A DNA stretch of 64,000 nt. It comes from Micropterus salmoides (Eukaryota; Chordata; Actinopteri; Centrarchiformes; Centrarchidae). The notes below the pieces were generated by a model. It had not been told where the DNA came from. It saw only the letters and a program-made list of their open reading frames with translations, and did no database searches. The position numbers were made by a program, and so were the translations under genes. The first letter of the stretch is position 1. Each line of letters starts with the position of its first letter. The stretch is from contig NW_024040041.1 in the NCBI RefSeq assembly GCF_014851395.1, positions 10,780,041-10,844,040 of the forward strand. Direction: 5' to 3'. Of the stretch, positions 26,910 through 38,170 are shown one piece after another.

Positions 26910-28730
26910 CGCCGAATCAATGGCAGGTATACAATGTCTGGCCCCTGCAGTCAAGGACGAGGTTATGGGAGGGCACCGGCTTGGGACGGTACTGTACAGG
27001 GCAGTAAATAAAAAAAAGAAAAACACTCTGCCAAACACAACTGCAGACATCCATCAACCTACAGATGTCATCAAACTTCAGTATTTCACTTTAACGTATT
27101 CACTTGATTTATGTCTTCGTTCTTTTGGTAATCACCAATGTCATTGCTTTCAGACTTCCACTTTCTCTTGTTTTCAGGGCCCGTCCCTTATTTTAGATCC
27201 CTTCATCTCTCGCTCCCTCTCGCTGTATCATGGCCTTGTCTGAGTTACCCTCACATAACTCCATCCTTTTTCTCTGTGTTCATCTCCACCCAGAACTGAT
27301 CTCTGCTGAGTGACAGTCAGAGAGTACTGGAATGACGAGCAGCTATAGCGTGAAAGGGAGTCAAGCAGAGGGGAAGAAAGAGTAGGAGTGACAGGCGTGG
27401 TGTGGTGGGGGCACACACACTGGAATTTGAGAGACGTGGGAGACTGTTTGATGAGAGGATGGAAAGACGAGGTGAGGAATGGAGAAAGACTGAGGAAAGG
27501 ATGAAGCGGAGGTAAAGAGGGGACACGGTTTGAAGTGGCAGCGGAGGCGGCGGTGACAGAGAAGAAGAGAAAGAATGAGGCTGGCTTTGAGGAAACTTAA
27601 CCTGTTTATCCTCCTTAAGATTTCTATTAAATTTAATGAAGGGTGAGTGGGAGAGTAGAGGAGAGGAAATGGTGAAGAAAGGTGAAAGATGAGTAGAAAG
27701 TAGAGGAGAAAAGAAGGACATGGAACTAAAGAAAGAGAGCTGACAAATGCAAGAGTAGGAGAGGGTGGAAATGGAAGAAAAATGTAGAGAGAGTTAGAGC
27801 AGATGAAAAGAGAAGATGAGCAGAGGAATAAGAGGAGAGAGAGTATCCTTTTATTGGCTTTTGTCAGAATGTGACCAAAAAATCCAGCCTTCTTTTAAAT
27901 GGAATGCAGGTGTCAAAATAAAAAATAGGATTTAAATGGATAGGACTACATTTGAACAGCATCCACTGTACATCCAAGGGACCAGACTGACACAATTTGG
28001 CACAAACATTGCAATTATTTTCTTCACAGTTACTATTGTTACTATAACTCATATTGCAGGATAAAGCTTGACTGATGTTGCACAGGTGTTAATTTAACGT
28101 CATGATCCGATATTGAAGCGTGGCCTTGGTGACTTGACAGTGACAGACGGGAAACTGACATGCTGAAGTGAAGGATCGTGTCCAAAGTGCGTGCAAAATG
28201 GGCCTGAGGAGTTTTTCAGATTTCTGTCAACCACTTTCTAATTATTTAACTTTCACGTTCATGTGAACGTCCTCTCATTATATGCACAACCTCCATTTCA
28301 TAAAGAAAAATGTTCTATTCTGTTCTATTTCCTTTACATGGACAATTAACAATTACTCAGCTTTCAGTTTAACTCCCTTTAGACTTACTTTTTTCTTTTT
28401 CAGTTGTGTTTCCTTCTTTTCATTCAAATACAAATCATATTTTATTTCTGATACATTTAGGTACACTGACATTTTTATGTGTGTGCAACTCCCTCAGTTG
28501 AGCTTTGTTGTGCATTTTGTGTGCGTAAAATATTATCGAGTGCCAAATGTGTTATGGCAGCTAACATATACATATTAGGAGCAAGAATGACAGTTCAAAA
28601 CAATGTAAGAATGGAAATTAATTAATCTAGAGGACAACTTCCATTGCACTCCACCTACATAGATTTTATTGTGGCGTAAAAGAAGATGTAGATAGTAGCT
28701 TTAGATAATTACCCTAGAAGTCTTATATAT
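26910..28730. other. Non-coding, purine-rich in part
   Basis: From about 27320 to 27850 the + strand is strongly purine-rich (AGAG, GGAAAG, GAGGAGA words) without a fixed unit. Frames on the minus strand in this part are Ser/Pro/Leu-rich artefacts. No gene. Confidence 0.55.
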
Positions 28731-28789
28731 ATACAGTATCTCACAAAAGTGAGTAAACCCCTCACAGTTTTGTAAATATTTGATTATAT

Positions 28790-29535
28790 TGATTGCAGCA
28801 TGAAATTTGACAAGCAGATTAGCAATGTTGTGAAAACGAGCTTCTTCCAACTTCGTCTCCTGGCTAAAGTAAAGCCTTTTCTTAAGAGGCATGATCTAGA
28901 AAAGGCTATTCATGCCTTTATTAGTTCAATGCTATATTATTGTAACGCTCTTTATGTTGGTCTAAGTCAAACATCCATCTCGCATCTTCAACTTGTGCAA
29001 AATGCTGCTGCTCTCTTTTTAACAAATACATCTAGAAGTGCAAACATCACTCCCGCTCTATTTACACTACACTCGCTTCCGGTGCGTTTTACAATCGATA
29101 TCAAGATTTTATCGTTTGTTTTCAAATCCTTAAATGGCCTAGCCCCGAAGTATTTGTCCGAGCTTTTAACTTCGGGTGGGCACAATCGGCTATTGCAGTC
29201 TTCGGATCAACGGGCTTTAGAAGTCCCGAGGTTGAGGTACAAACAGCAGGGCGATCGGGCCTTCGCTGTTGCTGGCCCAAAACTCTGGAACAAGGTCCCC
29301 CCTGACATTCGCACTATAACGGATGTTGTTAATTTTAAACCAAAACTTAAAACTTATTTATTTATAATGGCTTTTAATACACAGAAGTGGTGCAACAACT
29401 TCCCTCTTCTTCTGATGATTTTAGGTAACCTTATTTTTTTCTTGTCTTTTATTGAATGCTGTGTTGTTTATTCTTGGTTGATGTAAATCACTTTGGACAC
29501 CTGCTGGTTGCTGTAAAGTGCTATATAAATAAATG
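28790..29535 (+). mobile_element. 5'-truncated L2/CR1-type LINE inserted in the Tc1 left terminal repeat
   Basis: Only the C-terminal part of the reverse-transcriptase ORF and a short 3' UTR are present, ending in a CTATATAAATAAATG tail, as expected from target-primed insertion. TTGATTATAT before and TTGATTAATAT after may be a slightly altered target duplication. Comparing the two Tc1 arms places the junction exactly. Confidence 0.87.
28800..29486 (+). pseudogene. LINE ORF2 C-terminal fragment, 228 codons, uninterrupted
   Basis: The frame matches the region after the RT domain of L2/CR1-superfamily LINEs. Motifs seen are KTSFFQLRLLAKVKPF, AIHAFISSMLYYCNAL, HLQLVQNAAA, SLNGLAPKYLSELL, GDRAFAVAGPKLWNKVP and FKPKLKTYLF. 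There are no stops or frameshifts in this fragment, which suggests the LINE insertion is younger than most repeats here. It lacks endonuclease and RT catalytic motifs, so it has no function on its own. The ATG at 28800 is a coincidence of truncation. Confidence 0.87.
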
Positions 29536-29838
29536 TTGATTAATATCTTTTCATGTGACTCTTTGCTACAATGTAAAGTAGTGAGTGTACAGCTTGTATA
29601 ACAGTGTAAATTTGCTGTCCCCTCAAAATAACACATCACACAGCCATTAATGTCTAAACCGCTGGCAACAACAGCGGGTACACCCCTAAGTGAAAATGTC
29701 CAAATTGGGCCCAATTAGCCATTTTCCCTCCCCGGCGTCATGTGACTTGTTAGTGTTACAAGGTCTCAGGTGTGAATTGGGAGCAGGTGTGTTAAATTTA
29801 GTGTTATCGCTCTCACACTCCCTCATACTGGAAGTTCA

Positions 29839-30503
29839 ATGTGGCACCTCATGGCAAGAACTTTCTGAGGATCTGAATAAACGAATGGTTGTTCTACATA
29901 AAGATGGCCTAGGCGATAAGAAGATTGAAACTGAGCTGCAGCATGGTGGACAAGACCATACAGCAGTTCAACAGGACAAGTTCCACTCGCCATGGTCAAC
30001 CAAAGAAGTTGAGTGCAGAGATGATGCACAAGAAAGCCTGCAAACAGTGTGCATGGTGGTGGGAGTGTCATGGTCTGGGGATGCATGAGTGCTGCCAGCA
30101 CAGGGGAGCTACAGCACATTGAGGGAACCATGAATGCCAACATGTACTGTGACATACTGAAGCAGAGCATGATCCCCTCTCTTTGGAAAGCCGCAGGGCA
30201 GTATTCCAACATGATAACGACCCCAAACACACCTCTAAGATGACCACTGCCTTGCTAAAGAAGCTGAGGGTAAAGGTGATAGACTGGCCAAGCATGTCTC
30301 CAGACCTAAACCCTATTGAGCATCTGTGGGGCATCCTCAAACGGAAGGTGGAGGAGTGCAAGGTTTCTAACATCCACCAGCTCTGTGATGTTGTCATGGA
30401 GGAGTGGAAGAGGACTCCAGCGGCAACCTGTGAAGCTCTGGTGAACATGCCCAACAGAATTAAGGCAGTGCTGGAAAATAATGGTGGCCACACCAAACAT
30501 TGA
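29839..30503 (+). pseudogene. Tc1-type transposase pseudogene, internally deleted
   Basis: The N-terminal part (VVLHKDGLGDKKIE) is a remnant of the helix-turn-helix DNA-binding region. The C-terminal part has GGGSVMVWGCMSA, FQHDNDPKHTSK and WPSMSPDLNPIEHLWG, the second and third blocks of the DDE catalytic domain. The block with the first catalytic Asp (usually WSDE) is absent: sequence jumps from HKKACKQ directly to HGGGSVMV. Further short deletions near 29928 and 29989 and a frame change at the start break the frame. A frameshift near 30190 separates the two C-terminal pieces. The family normally encodes about 340 residues; this copy is dead. Stop is at 30501-30503. Confidence 0.9.
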
Positions 30504-31739
30504 CAGTTTGGAGCCAATTTGGACATTTTCACTTAGAGGTGTACTTGCTTGTGTTGCCAGCACTTTAGGCATTAATGGCTGTGTGATGTGATATTTTGAG
30601 GGGACAGCAAATTTACACTGTTATACAAGCTGTACACTCACTACTTTATTCTGTAGCAAAGGGTCATTTCCTCAGTGTTGTCACATGAAAAGTTATAATC
30701 AAATATTTACAAACATGTGAGGGGTGTACTCACTTTTGAGAGATACTGTATGTGTATATTGTATAAGATGTGCAGTAGAAGGAGAGCAACAGTAACACAA
30801 TAGAAACACAGAGTTGGAAATGTGTGCTACTAGACAACAGCCAAGCAGAGAGGGAAACAATTTAAGATAGATCTCCCTTTCAATCTGTACTCTGCCCTCC
30901 GTGTCTCCCCTAGGACTCCTCCTCCCATTCCATCTTTCTGTCTCTCGGTCCATCTCATCCCTCTTTCCTTCTCATCTTGCTGTGCAGCCAACGCCCTTTG
31001 CTTCCATGTCTCACTGTCATCAGATATATTAAACCAATCTTAATTCCGTCCAACTTTGATTTCTTTTTGTAAATTAATGACCTGCTTTCCGAGAGAAAAT
31101 ATGTGCTGAGGGCATTTTAATGTCGGACTGCAGGAAGGAAGAGGATGAGCTGATTTGTTGCACATCACATACCTGTAGTGTGAAGCCATGGGAGTGTGTT
31201 TGTGTGCATTTTGTGTGTGTGTGTATGTATGTGTGTGTTCTTGACATAGCTCCCGATGCACTTTGCCAGAGATTTTAAGTGAATTGAGGCCGAGAGGGTT
31301 GGACAGAGTACAAACAGTAAGCGAAGATGAGCTGGGGGTAGTTGCAGTAATAACATTCGAAACGGGTGGTAAAAACAACACACATAAAAGACAGTGTGGC
31401 TCAAATGCACAAGACTCTGTAGTGAATGTGTGAGAGAAAATAGAAGGAGGTGAAAAGAAAAAGATGAAAAGGAGAGGGAAATTAGTGAAATGCTTTCAAG
31501 CTTTTATGTAAAAAAAGAAAGTTTGAAAAATGAATATTTAAGATGAATATAATGTCGACTACTTAAAAACAGAATGAAATATTTAGCAGTATTTCCTTTG
31601 CTGGCACCCACCCCCCAATGTTTTCTGATGAGTTTTGCCCGGTTCATTGTCAGACCCAAAGGCACAAATTCTTTCAAATTGTAGTTCATATTCAACATTA
31701 AATGTGGGATTATTCAAAATTCAAAACATTTCTCTTCTC

Positions 31740-32200
31740 AGTCTCTCTCTTCAATCATTTTTCTGGGGCCTGACAGTTTCTCTATCTCTCTCCTGCGTTC
31801 TCTCAGAATATCTCTCTCCTTCTCTCCAGGTCTAATATGTCATGCTCCCTCGAGATAGCTTTTCTTTTTTTTCCTCATACCTGTCTGCACCTCCCTTCCT
31901 ATCTGTATCTCTACCCCACTATCCCTTTGTCAGTTCCTATTCCAGTTTGCTCTCCCCACGTTTCTTAATCCACCTCCCTCCCCTGCGATAATTCTTCTCC
32001 TCTTTCCCTCCCTTGCTCCTCTCTGTCAAGCCCCTTCTCTCCTCTTTCTCTCTCTCTCTCTGATGTGCTCTTCTCTCCTCCCCTCCACTCCTTCCCTTCC
32101 TGCCTCCCTCTTCCTCTCTGTTTTTCTCACTCTCACTCCCGCTTCCTCCTTCCCTCTTCCTCTCCCTCCATCTACCGCTCTCTCTCTCTTTCCCTAAATC
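31740..32200. repeat. Pyrimidine-rich (CT) low-complexity region
   Basis: About 460 bases are dominated by C and T on the + strand, with TCTC, CCCTCC and CTTCC runs, upstream of the Shisa promoter region. There is no clean unit. Apparent Lys/Glu/Arg-rich frames on the minus strand follow from this composition. Confidence 0.75.
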
Positions 32201-32789
32201 AGCCCTGATAGACTGCAGCAACACACGTGTTCCAGACGTGCTCACACAAGGACGAGGATGTGCCGAGGTGTTAGCGCAGTAATTACGCACTGGCACAAAC
32301 ACACACACACAGAGATGCACACACAAACATGCATCACACATGCACACGCACTCATGCCTGCACATTACAGCACCACTATTCTAATTTGTAGTACTGACAG
32401 GCATTTTGGGAAAGGAAAGTAACACGGGAAGAAAGGAGAAATAGAACCAGAGAATAGATGAAAGGAGAGGGGATGAAAGCTCAATGATAATGTGAAAATG
32501 GAAAAAAAAAGAAGGAAGGGGGCAGGGGAGGCAGCCAAAGCAAACTGAAAAGGTTAGACAGACAGGCGGTAAACAGAGATGAATGGGCAAAAAAAGGACA
32601 GGAATGGAGAAACCACAAAGGGAAAAAAGACATGCATTGAGTTTTCATAGTCTGAAACCAAAAAGAAAACAAAAACATGGAGCAAAACTGGGAAAGGAGA
32701 GTGTAAGTGACAAATAATGAGAGAGAGAGGAGGAGAGTGAAAGAGAGAATCAGCAAGAGCCGCGCTCATTTGCCCACAAACGATATAAA

Positions 32790-32795
32790 TGGGTA

Positions 32796-32830
<35 letters not shown>

Positions 32831-32912
32831 CCGAGAGGGAGGGGAGGAGTGAGCGAGAGAGGGAGGAGTGAGCTGGAGAGGGAGGAGTAAGAGAGCGTGT
32901 GTGTGTGTGTTT
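32790..32912 (+). promoter_or_regulatory. GT/GA simple-repeat tract in the putative Shisa promoter
   Basis: A GT run at about 32796-32810 passes into a GA run to about 32829, then imperfect GAG-rich repeats with a GGAGTGAG-like unit used about three times, then another GT run near 32896-32911. It sits directly upstream of the putative first exon. Polypurine/GAGA tracts are common in core promoters, but no TATA box or initiator is clear. Confidence 0.3.
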
Positions 32913-32929
32913 GTGAGACATTGTTATCC

Positions 32930-33686
32930 AGTCCTGCCAGAGATCAACAGCAGCAGCGCGAGCATCACCAGCGGACGGGATACAGACGCACTGAGGCAGC
33001 GAGGAAATAAAGGAATACACACTGATGAAGGAGCAACAACAAAGAGGGAGGATGGAATAAAAAAAGCCTTTTATTGCTTCTCCTTTCTCTTCCCACTTCT
33101 GTTTGGAGCATCCCACAAGCAGAGCACCAGTGAAAACACATACATATGATATATATATAAAATTCCTATACATATATATCAAATTATGCCTGTTTTCAAA
33201 GAAGCTGCAGCCGGACAAGGACTGATTTGACAGCAAAATCCATTGCATGAAAAATTGGGAGATAATGTGCAGCATTTGCCTAAAAAACTGTCGCATGTAA
33301 ATGCTTTGAGATTTTTTTTGTCAATTTTTGCTTGGGAAAAAAGACAAAAAAAATATATTGATGCAAATGCACAATTTTGAAAACTGGCAACTGAGTTGTT
33401 GAACAACAACAGCAAAGAGCTTCTGCTGCCGACAGTCCTATATTTCCAAAGGAGCTTCTTTTAAAAACAGGATATTTTTGATCTGCCCTTGTTGCCACAC
33501 GGCTGTGTGGCTGTCGCATCTCCACTTGTCTCTGTCGTCCGAATGGGCTGGGGGAATATAATTCCAGCGAGGCTCATACAAGTGCGCCGCTGAAAGTGCA
33601 GAGGGCTCTCTGACCCCATGCTGATATTTCCTCAGCAACAACAAAATAGCCTTACAGCCCAGCTCGGGCTGAGAGGAAAGGCTGAG
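32930..33686 (+). other. Candidate non-coding first exon (5' UTR) of the Shisa gene
   Basis: This stretch differs from its surroundings: it has fewer microsatellites, scattered CpG and mixed-base composition, and follows a GT/GA-rich tract. It ends in GGCTGAG/GTAAGT at 33686/33687, a near-perfect 5' splice donor. Joined to the acceptor at 35336, it would remove an intron of about 1,650 bases. The left edge is arbitrary because I cannot see a transcription start. Short upstream reading frames are present (one open frame spans about 32868-33149), so upstream-ORF control is possible but not shown. Confidence 0.4.
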
Positions 33687-35336
33687 GTAAGTTGTGGGAG
33701 AGAGGAAGAGGCATAAATATCAAAGAGAGGATAGAGGGAGATTGCAATCAGAGTGTAAACAAAGAGACTTAATCAAAAACTGAGCCACAAGCAAACCAAG
33801 GAAGGAGAAACAAAACCTCAAAGAACAAACCATGATCCGTCATGTGGGACACTCCACTCTGGTTGAGTAATTCCAGCATCTCTTGAGTCTTGGATGCAGC
33901 ACCGCTAAGACATTAAGATCAGGGATTCAGTATCACATCATCAGCCCTTCCGCTTTCTCCTCCACTCCCCTCTCCCCTTAGTCTTTGCACTTGTAGAGCA
34001 GGACGGAGCAGACTGATAGACAGAGTACCCAGCTGGTGTCCCTGGGATCCACAGAGAGTAGGGGTTTCACGGAGCAACAGCAACAGGAGCCCCCGCACGC
34101 ACACAGAGAACAAAAAGCCATCGGACTCCTTAGTGTGCCACTTAAAAGCTACAGACACTGACACTGACAGAGCACTGTCACCAGGGGGATTTGAGCTGTT
34201 GGTGGATGTGTGTGTGAGAGTGTGCGTGAAAGAAACCACGCTTTAGTTGCGCAGGACGCTTTTAAAGTATTTGTTTTAAAGAATATTAGAACAGCTGTTG
34301 TTACCTGTTGGGTCTTTGACTGGAAAAAGAAAGGGGCTATACTCCTACACAATCTTTACAAAATAAAAGCTTAATATTCAATATCACTCATAAAGACATC
34401 AGGGACTGGAAGACTGGATCTCTACATCGGAAGGAGCGAGTAACATTCCCCAAGGTGGACCAAGGTGGCAGCGAAAAGATGCCCACCACAAAAATAAAAA
34501 AGCTTCTTTTGAACAGTGATACTGAGTGTAGGAGGATGATAGATGCAAGTTAAGTTCTGAGAGGGAGAAGTACACAGACAGCTCCAGTGGAAAACACTGC
34601 ACTTTTCCTGGACATCAGATCTGATTTGACTCCAGTGTTGAGCATTAGAGTTGTTTTCCTCTCAGGAATATGAGTTTGTCTGAAAAGCCTTTCATGTTGG
34701 AGCCCGTGACTATCTGCGAGTTTTAGAGGAATCTGCCTTCTTTTTCTGCAAGCCGCGTCGGAAACCCAGAGTTCTCACTTTTCAAGGATTATTCATCCAC
34801 TCAGTGGGGCAGCGTATTGCTGGAAATGCCAGAGGCAAGTTCATTCGTACGTAACATACCCTCCTAAACTGGATTCCCTCCAGGCCACTGGATTCAGATT
34901 CGTCTACAACCACCTCTGTTGATGACATATGGCTTTGTGAAAGGTGACATTTCCTGAATTTTGGAATATATGGTTTGCTTGGATAAACACACACACACAT
35001 GCAGTTAATTTCAAGAGTCCGTGCATGTGAGTGCCAGCTCACAAGGGACTCATTCACTGCTATTAAGAGTGTGTTGAGATGGGAGATTGATTTTTGTCAC
35101 TCACTTGTTCCTCTGCCCTTTGATAAAAGCTTTCTGTGACTTTGTGCAGTAATAACTTCCTCTTCGCTAATTAAATGCTTTATATTGAATGCAGGGTTGA
35201 AAAAAAAATGTGAACGCTAAATATTTTCTCAGTGATTTCTTATACTAAAGCTCAGAGATTCATTCAGTTACTATCATTTACCCTGGGAAAGAAGGATATT
35301 TAACTTTCTTTTTCTTTGTTGTTTTTTTAAACCTAG
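33687..35336 (+). other. Putative 5'-UTR intron of the Shisa gene
   Basis: It is bounded by the donor at 33687 and the acceptor ending at 35336. It contains no repeat I recognise. The part from 34000 to 34850 looks as exon-like as the upstream segment (mixed composition, few simple repeats), so alternative first exons may lie inside it. Open frames here are short and show no protein family. Confidence 0.35.
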
Positions 35337-35404
35337 GAGCTTTCATTTGGCCCATTAATAATTACACATCAGCAGTGAGCCATCACAAAACATTGGAGTC
35401 CAAG
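35337..35404 (+). other. 5' UTR part of the Shisa coding exon, with splice acceptor just upstream
   Basis: A pyrimidine-rich tract at about 35300-35328 is followed by CCTAG at 35332-35336, a good 3' splice site. The exon would begin at 35337 and carry 68 untranslated bases before the ATG. This implies at least one upstream non-coding exon. It is inferred from sequence only; transcription could instead begin nearby without splicing. Confidence 0.55.
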
Positions 35405-35970
35405 ATGGCCACCTCGATGCATCCACTCTTGGTGAGCTTCTCGCTGGCCATTCTCCTGGGGTTGACCTCTCTGGGTGGACTGAACTCTTGGTCATCAGGT
35501 CAGGCTTTCGCCCAGGTCTCTACCAACAACCAGACAACAGAGCCCTCTATGTTGCCAGAGGCTGCGCTGGCAACTCCCACACCAGACGCAGAGGAAAAAA
35601 CAGTTCCAAGTGCTGGTAACCGTTGCTGGGGTTACTATGATGTCATGGGCCAGTGGGACCCGCCTTTCAACTGTAATGCAGGCATCTACCTGTTCTGCTG
35701 TGGTTCCTGCTTCTACCGCTTCTGCTGCCAGTTCAAAATCCACAGTTTGGACCAGACTTCCTGTTCCAACTATGACACACCAGTTTGGGCAAACACTGGG
35801 CGACCAGCGGCGCCCGTCACAGAGGTCCAAGAGGAACCAGATCGGGATCGGACCCACATGATCGTGTATATTATCTGTGGAGTGGTGGCCATCATGGTGT
35901 TGGTCGGGATTTTTACCAAGCTCGGGCTGGAGAAGAGTCAAGGAGGACAGACTGACATGACTAACTCCAG
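35405..35970 (+). CDS. shisa8: Shisa-family AMPA-receptor auxiliary protein, first coding exon (shisa8-like)
   Basis: The exon encodes 188 codons plus two bases (phase 2). Seen: a hydrophobic signal peptide at residues 1-36 (AFA/QV cleavage site), a possible N-glycosylation sequon at N42, and a low-complexity linker. Next comes the Shisa domain, residues 74-120, with eight cysteines and the block [15 protein letters not shown], then one transmembrane helix at about 152-174. The ATG has A at -3 and G at +4. The frame is also open upstream to a GTG, which I reject as a start. The exon ends CCAG/GTATGA. Known: Shisa6-9 (CKAMP52, 59, 39, 44) are type I membrane proteins that bind AMPA receptors at synapses. 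The cytoplasmic tail and C-terminal PDZ ligand lie in later exons not seen here. Shisa9 normally has CRGYFDVMG and TNYDTPLW. Here [17 protein letters not shown] and TGRP fit shisa8 better. The family call is near certain; the paralogue is moderately sure. Confidence 0.93.
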
Positions 35971-35987
35971 GTATGAACTGAGAAAGG

Positions 35988-36350
35988 TGGATGGATGGAT
36001 GGATGGATATATAGATGGATGGATGGGTGGGTGGGTGGATGGATGGATAGATGGATATATAGATGGATGGATAGATGGATGGATGGGTAGGTGGATGGAT
36101 ATATAGATGGATGGATGGATGGGTAGGTGGATGGATATATAGATGGATGGATAGATGGATGGATGGATGAATGGATGGATTGATATATAGATGGATGGAT
36201 AGATGGATGGATGGGTGGGTGGATGGATATATAGATGGATGGATAGATAGATGGACGGATGGATGGATGGATGGACAGATGGGCGTATGGATGGTTAGAT
36301 GAACTGATGGCTGTGTGGATAGACGGATGAGTGGATGGATGGATGGATGA
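35988..36350 (+). repeat. TGGA-type tetranucleotide array with ATATATAGATGG punctuation
   Basis: About 360 bases of TGGA/GGAT units are broken by GGGT and GGAC variants. The motif ATATATAGATGG recurs near 36007, 36055, 36098, 36135, 36182 and 36227, giving a higher-order period of roughly 37-48 bases. The array begins 17 bases after the Shisa donor. Read-through from the exon would give a Trp-Met-Asp-Gly-type repeat peptide, an artefact of the intron. Confidence 0.95.
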
Positions 36351-36654
36351 CATTGGGCACAGAAGGGAGTTAAAGAGTAGATACTTGATGTGATAGGCTA
36401 ATGCTTGGCAGTTGAATACATGATGATGAAGACGATAATGATGTCACCAACAATTCTCATGACATTGATGCATTCAGTTTCATAAGATTTGCTTGAATTG
36501 ATGGCTTGGTGGATGGATGTATTAAATATTTTATTTTTATGTTTTTCAAGAAAAAAAAGCTATAGAGTCATTCACCTACAAATGTTTCGAATCCACTACC
36601 CCTCTGATTTGCATCTTAACCATGGTGGCCAAGGCTCTGGGTATCGTAATATTG

Positions 36655-37165
36655 AGGCAAGGCAAGTTTATTCTTAAAGCACATTTCAGCAACAAGGCAA
36701 TTCAACGTGCTTTACATTAAACATAAAAGCAACTTAGGGCAAATTAAAAAGACACTTAAATACAGTCAAAAAGTGTTAAATAGAAAATAAAAACAAGATA
36801 AAATAAGACAGTAAAAGTTAGAGTGAAGTGTAAGATATTAATCAAAAGCCTCCAATTTGATTTATTAAAAGGCAGCAGCAAAAAGAAAAGTCTTCAGCCT
36901 TGATTTAAAAGAGATGAGAGATGCAGAAGCCCAGCAGTTTTCTGGGAGTTTGTTCCAGACATAATGGAGCAAAAAAACTAAACGCTGTTTCTCCAGGTTT
37001 AGTTCTGACTCTGGGGACAGAAAGCAGACCTGTCCCAGATGACCTGAGAGGTCTGGATGGTTCATAACGTAGCAGAAGATCAGAAATTTATTTTGGACCT
37101 AAACCATTCAGTGCTTCATAAACTAACAGCAGTATTTCAAAATCCATCCAACTATAAACATAATT
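36655..37165 (-). mobile_element. Diverged LINE 3' fragment in the putative Shisa intron
   Basis: Read on the minus strand, it has LRYEPSRPLRSSGTGLLSVPRVRTKPGE-like sequence split over two frames, then FKSRLKTFLFAAAF. After a T-rich 3' UTR come GTAAAGCACGTTGAATTGCC and TTGTTGCTGAAATGTGC, and the tail AACTTGCCTTGCC. This is the C-terminal end and 3' UTR of a LINE of the Rex1/CR1/L2 group. It is opposite in strand to the Shisa gene. Confidence 0.75.
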
Positions 37166-38139
37166 TCTACATAATCTGGAAGAATACTGTGTTTGGTGAG
37201 TGCCACTGAAGATTTAGAAATGAGTACTCCAGAACCAGCTCCATTATTTCTGCATCACCAGCTCCATTATTTCTGCATCAGTCAGTGACGGGCTAGTAAA
37301 AGGCTAGCCCGTTAGGCTACTTAAAAACTGTAATCAAATATTCATTGCATATTACTTATGGAAAAAGTAATTACATTATTTCCTAGTTTCTCATCAGCAA
37401 AAGAAATCAGATACATCACTCTTGTTGCTTAGCCCAAGAGATATTATGGTTTAGCAAACCATCAGCCCATGTTTTTCCAAGTAATGGAACGTTACTGAGA
37501 TTGGTAACTCTAATGTAATTACACATTTCAAATTGTAATCCCTTACACTAGTCATTACTGAAACACATTACAGTAATGTGTTACTGCTCAACACTTTCAG
37601 TCAGAATGGATAGAGACAAATCTGAAATTACCTATCACGGTGAGATGATAAATGGTGTGACGTCTGGTTGAAATCATGAGGGTGCAACGGCCGTGGTGAT
37701 GGAGAAGGAGAAAGAGAAAAAGAAAGAGAGACAGAGGACCGGATGAAGGTTCCAAGGGACAGATGTCAGGTGATGGTCAGGGAGGAATTTGGGAGAAATT
37801 GCCGTGCAGTTGTGTTGTGTTGTCTCTGTATTGGTATAGCCGTTTCACATTGATGGGTGATTGATTGCTGTGACACAACTATGACTGTGGCCTCCAGTGA
37901 ACAATCAGAAGAGAGAGGGTGGTTTTTGGAAGGGTGGAATATTGAGCGGATGTGACTGGAGTGTGGCCAACGACTAATTCTATTGCAGAGAACAGGGGTG
38001 TGTGTTTGTGTGTGTGAAAGGGAGAGGAAGAGAAAGTAAGAGAGACAGTGTGTGTGCTGGGTGTGACCGGCCATGGGGGCTCCTTTAAAATCCTGTCATT
38101 GGCAGATCTCCCCTTTACCCTCTTGGGGATGATTGGAGA

Positions 38140-38170
38140 AGAAGGGGAGGAGGAGGAGGAGGAGGAGGAA
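38140..38170. repeat. GGA trinucleotide run
   Basis: GAAGGGGAGGAGGAGGAGGA continues to about 38170, with about eight units. Confidence 0.85.

Larger units (their letters stand above)
28734..30748 (+). mobile_element. Tc1/mariner transposon with long terminal inverted repeats, split by a LINE
   Basis: The element is flanked by TA (28732-28733 and 30749-30750) and starts CAGTATCTCACAAAAGTGAG. Its right end is the inverted copy. The terminal repeats are long, about 230 bases; the right arm spans about 30511-30748. The left arm is interrupted by a 5'-truncated LINE at about 28790-29535 and resumes at 29536. Without the insert it would be about 1.27 kb. The transposase is internally deleted, so it cannot move by itself. 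Confidence 0.93.

Noticed and set aside
31937..32365. 142-codon minus-strand Arg/Glu/Lys-rich frame
   Set aside because: It results from the pyrimidine-rich low-complexity sequence.
35375..35404. Upstream extension of the Shisa reading frame to 35375
   Set aside because: The extension starts at GTG, not ATG. The ATG at 35405 has strong context and gives a proper signal peptide.
35495..35941. 148-codon open frame antisense to the Shisa exon
   Set aside because: It is a shadow of the conserved coding exon, with no family resemblance.
35971..36106. Read-through of the Shisa frame into a Trp-Met-Asp-Gly repeat
   Set aside because: A good splice donor at 35971 precedes the tetranucleotide array; the repeat peptide is intronic.
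36865..37065. Minus-strand 66-codon frame as a gene
   Set aside because: It is the C-terminal end of a decayed LINE.
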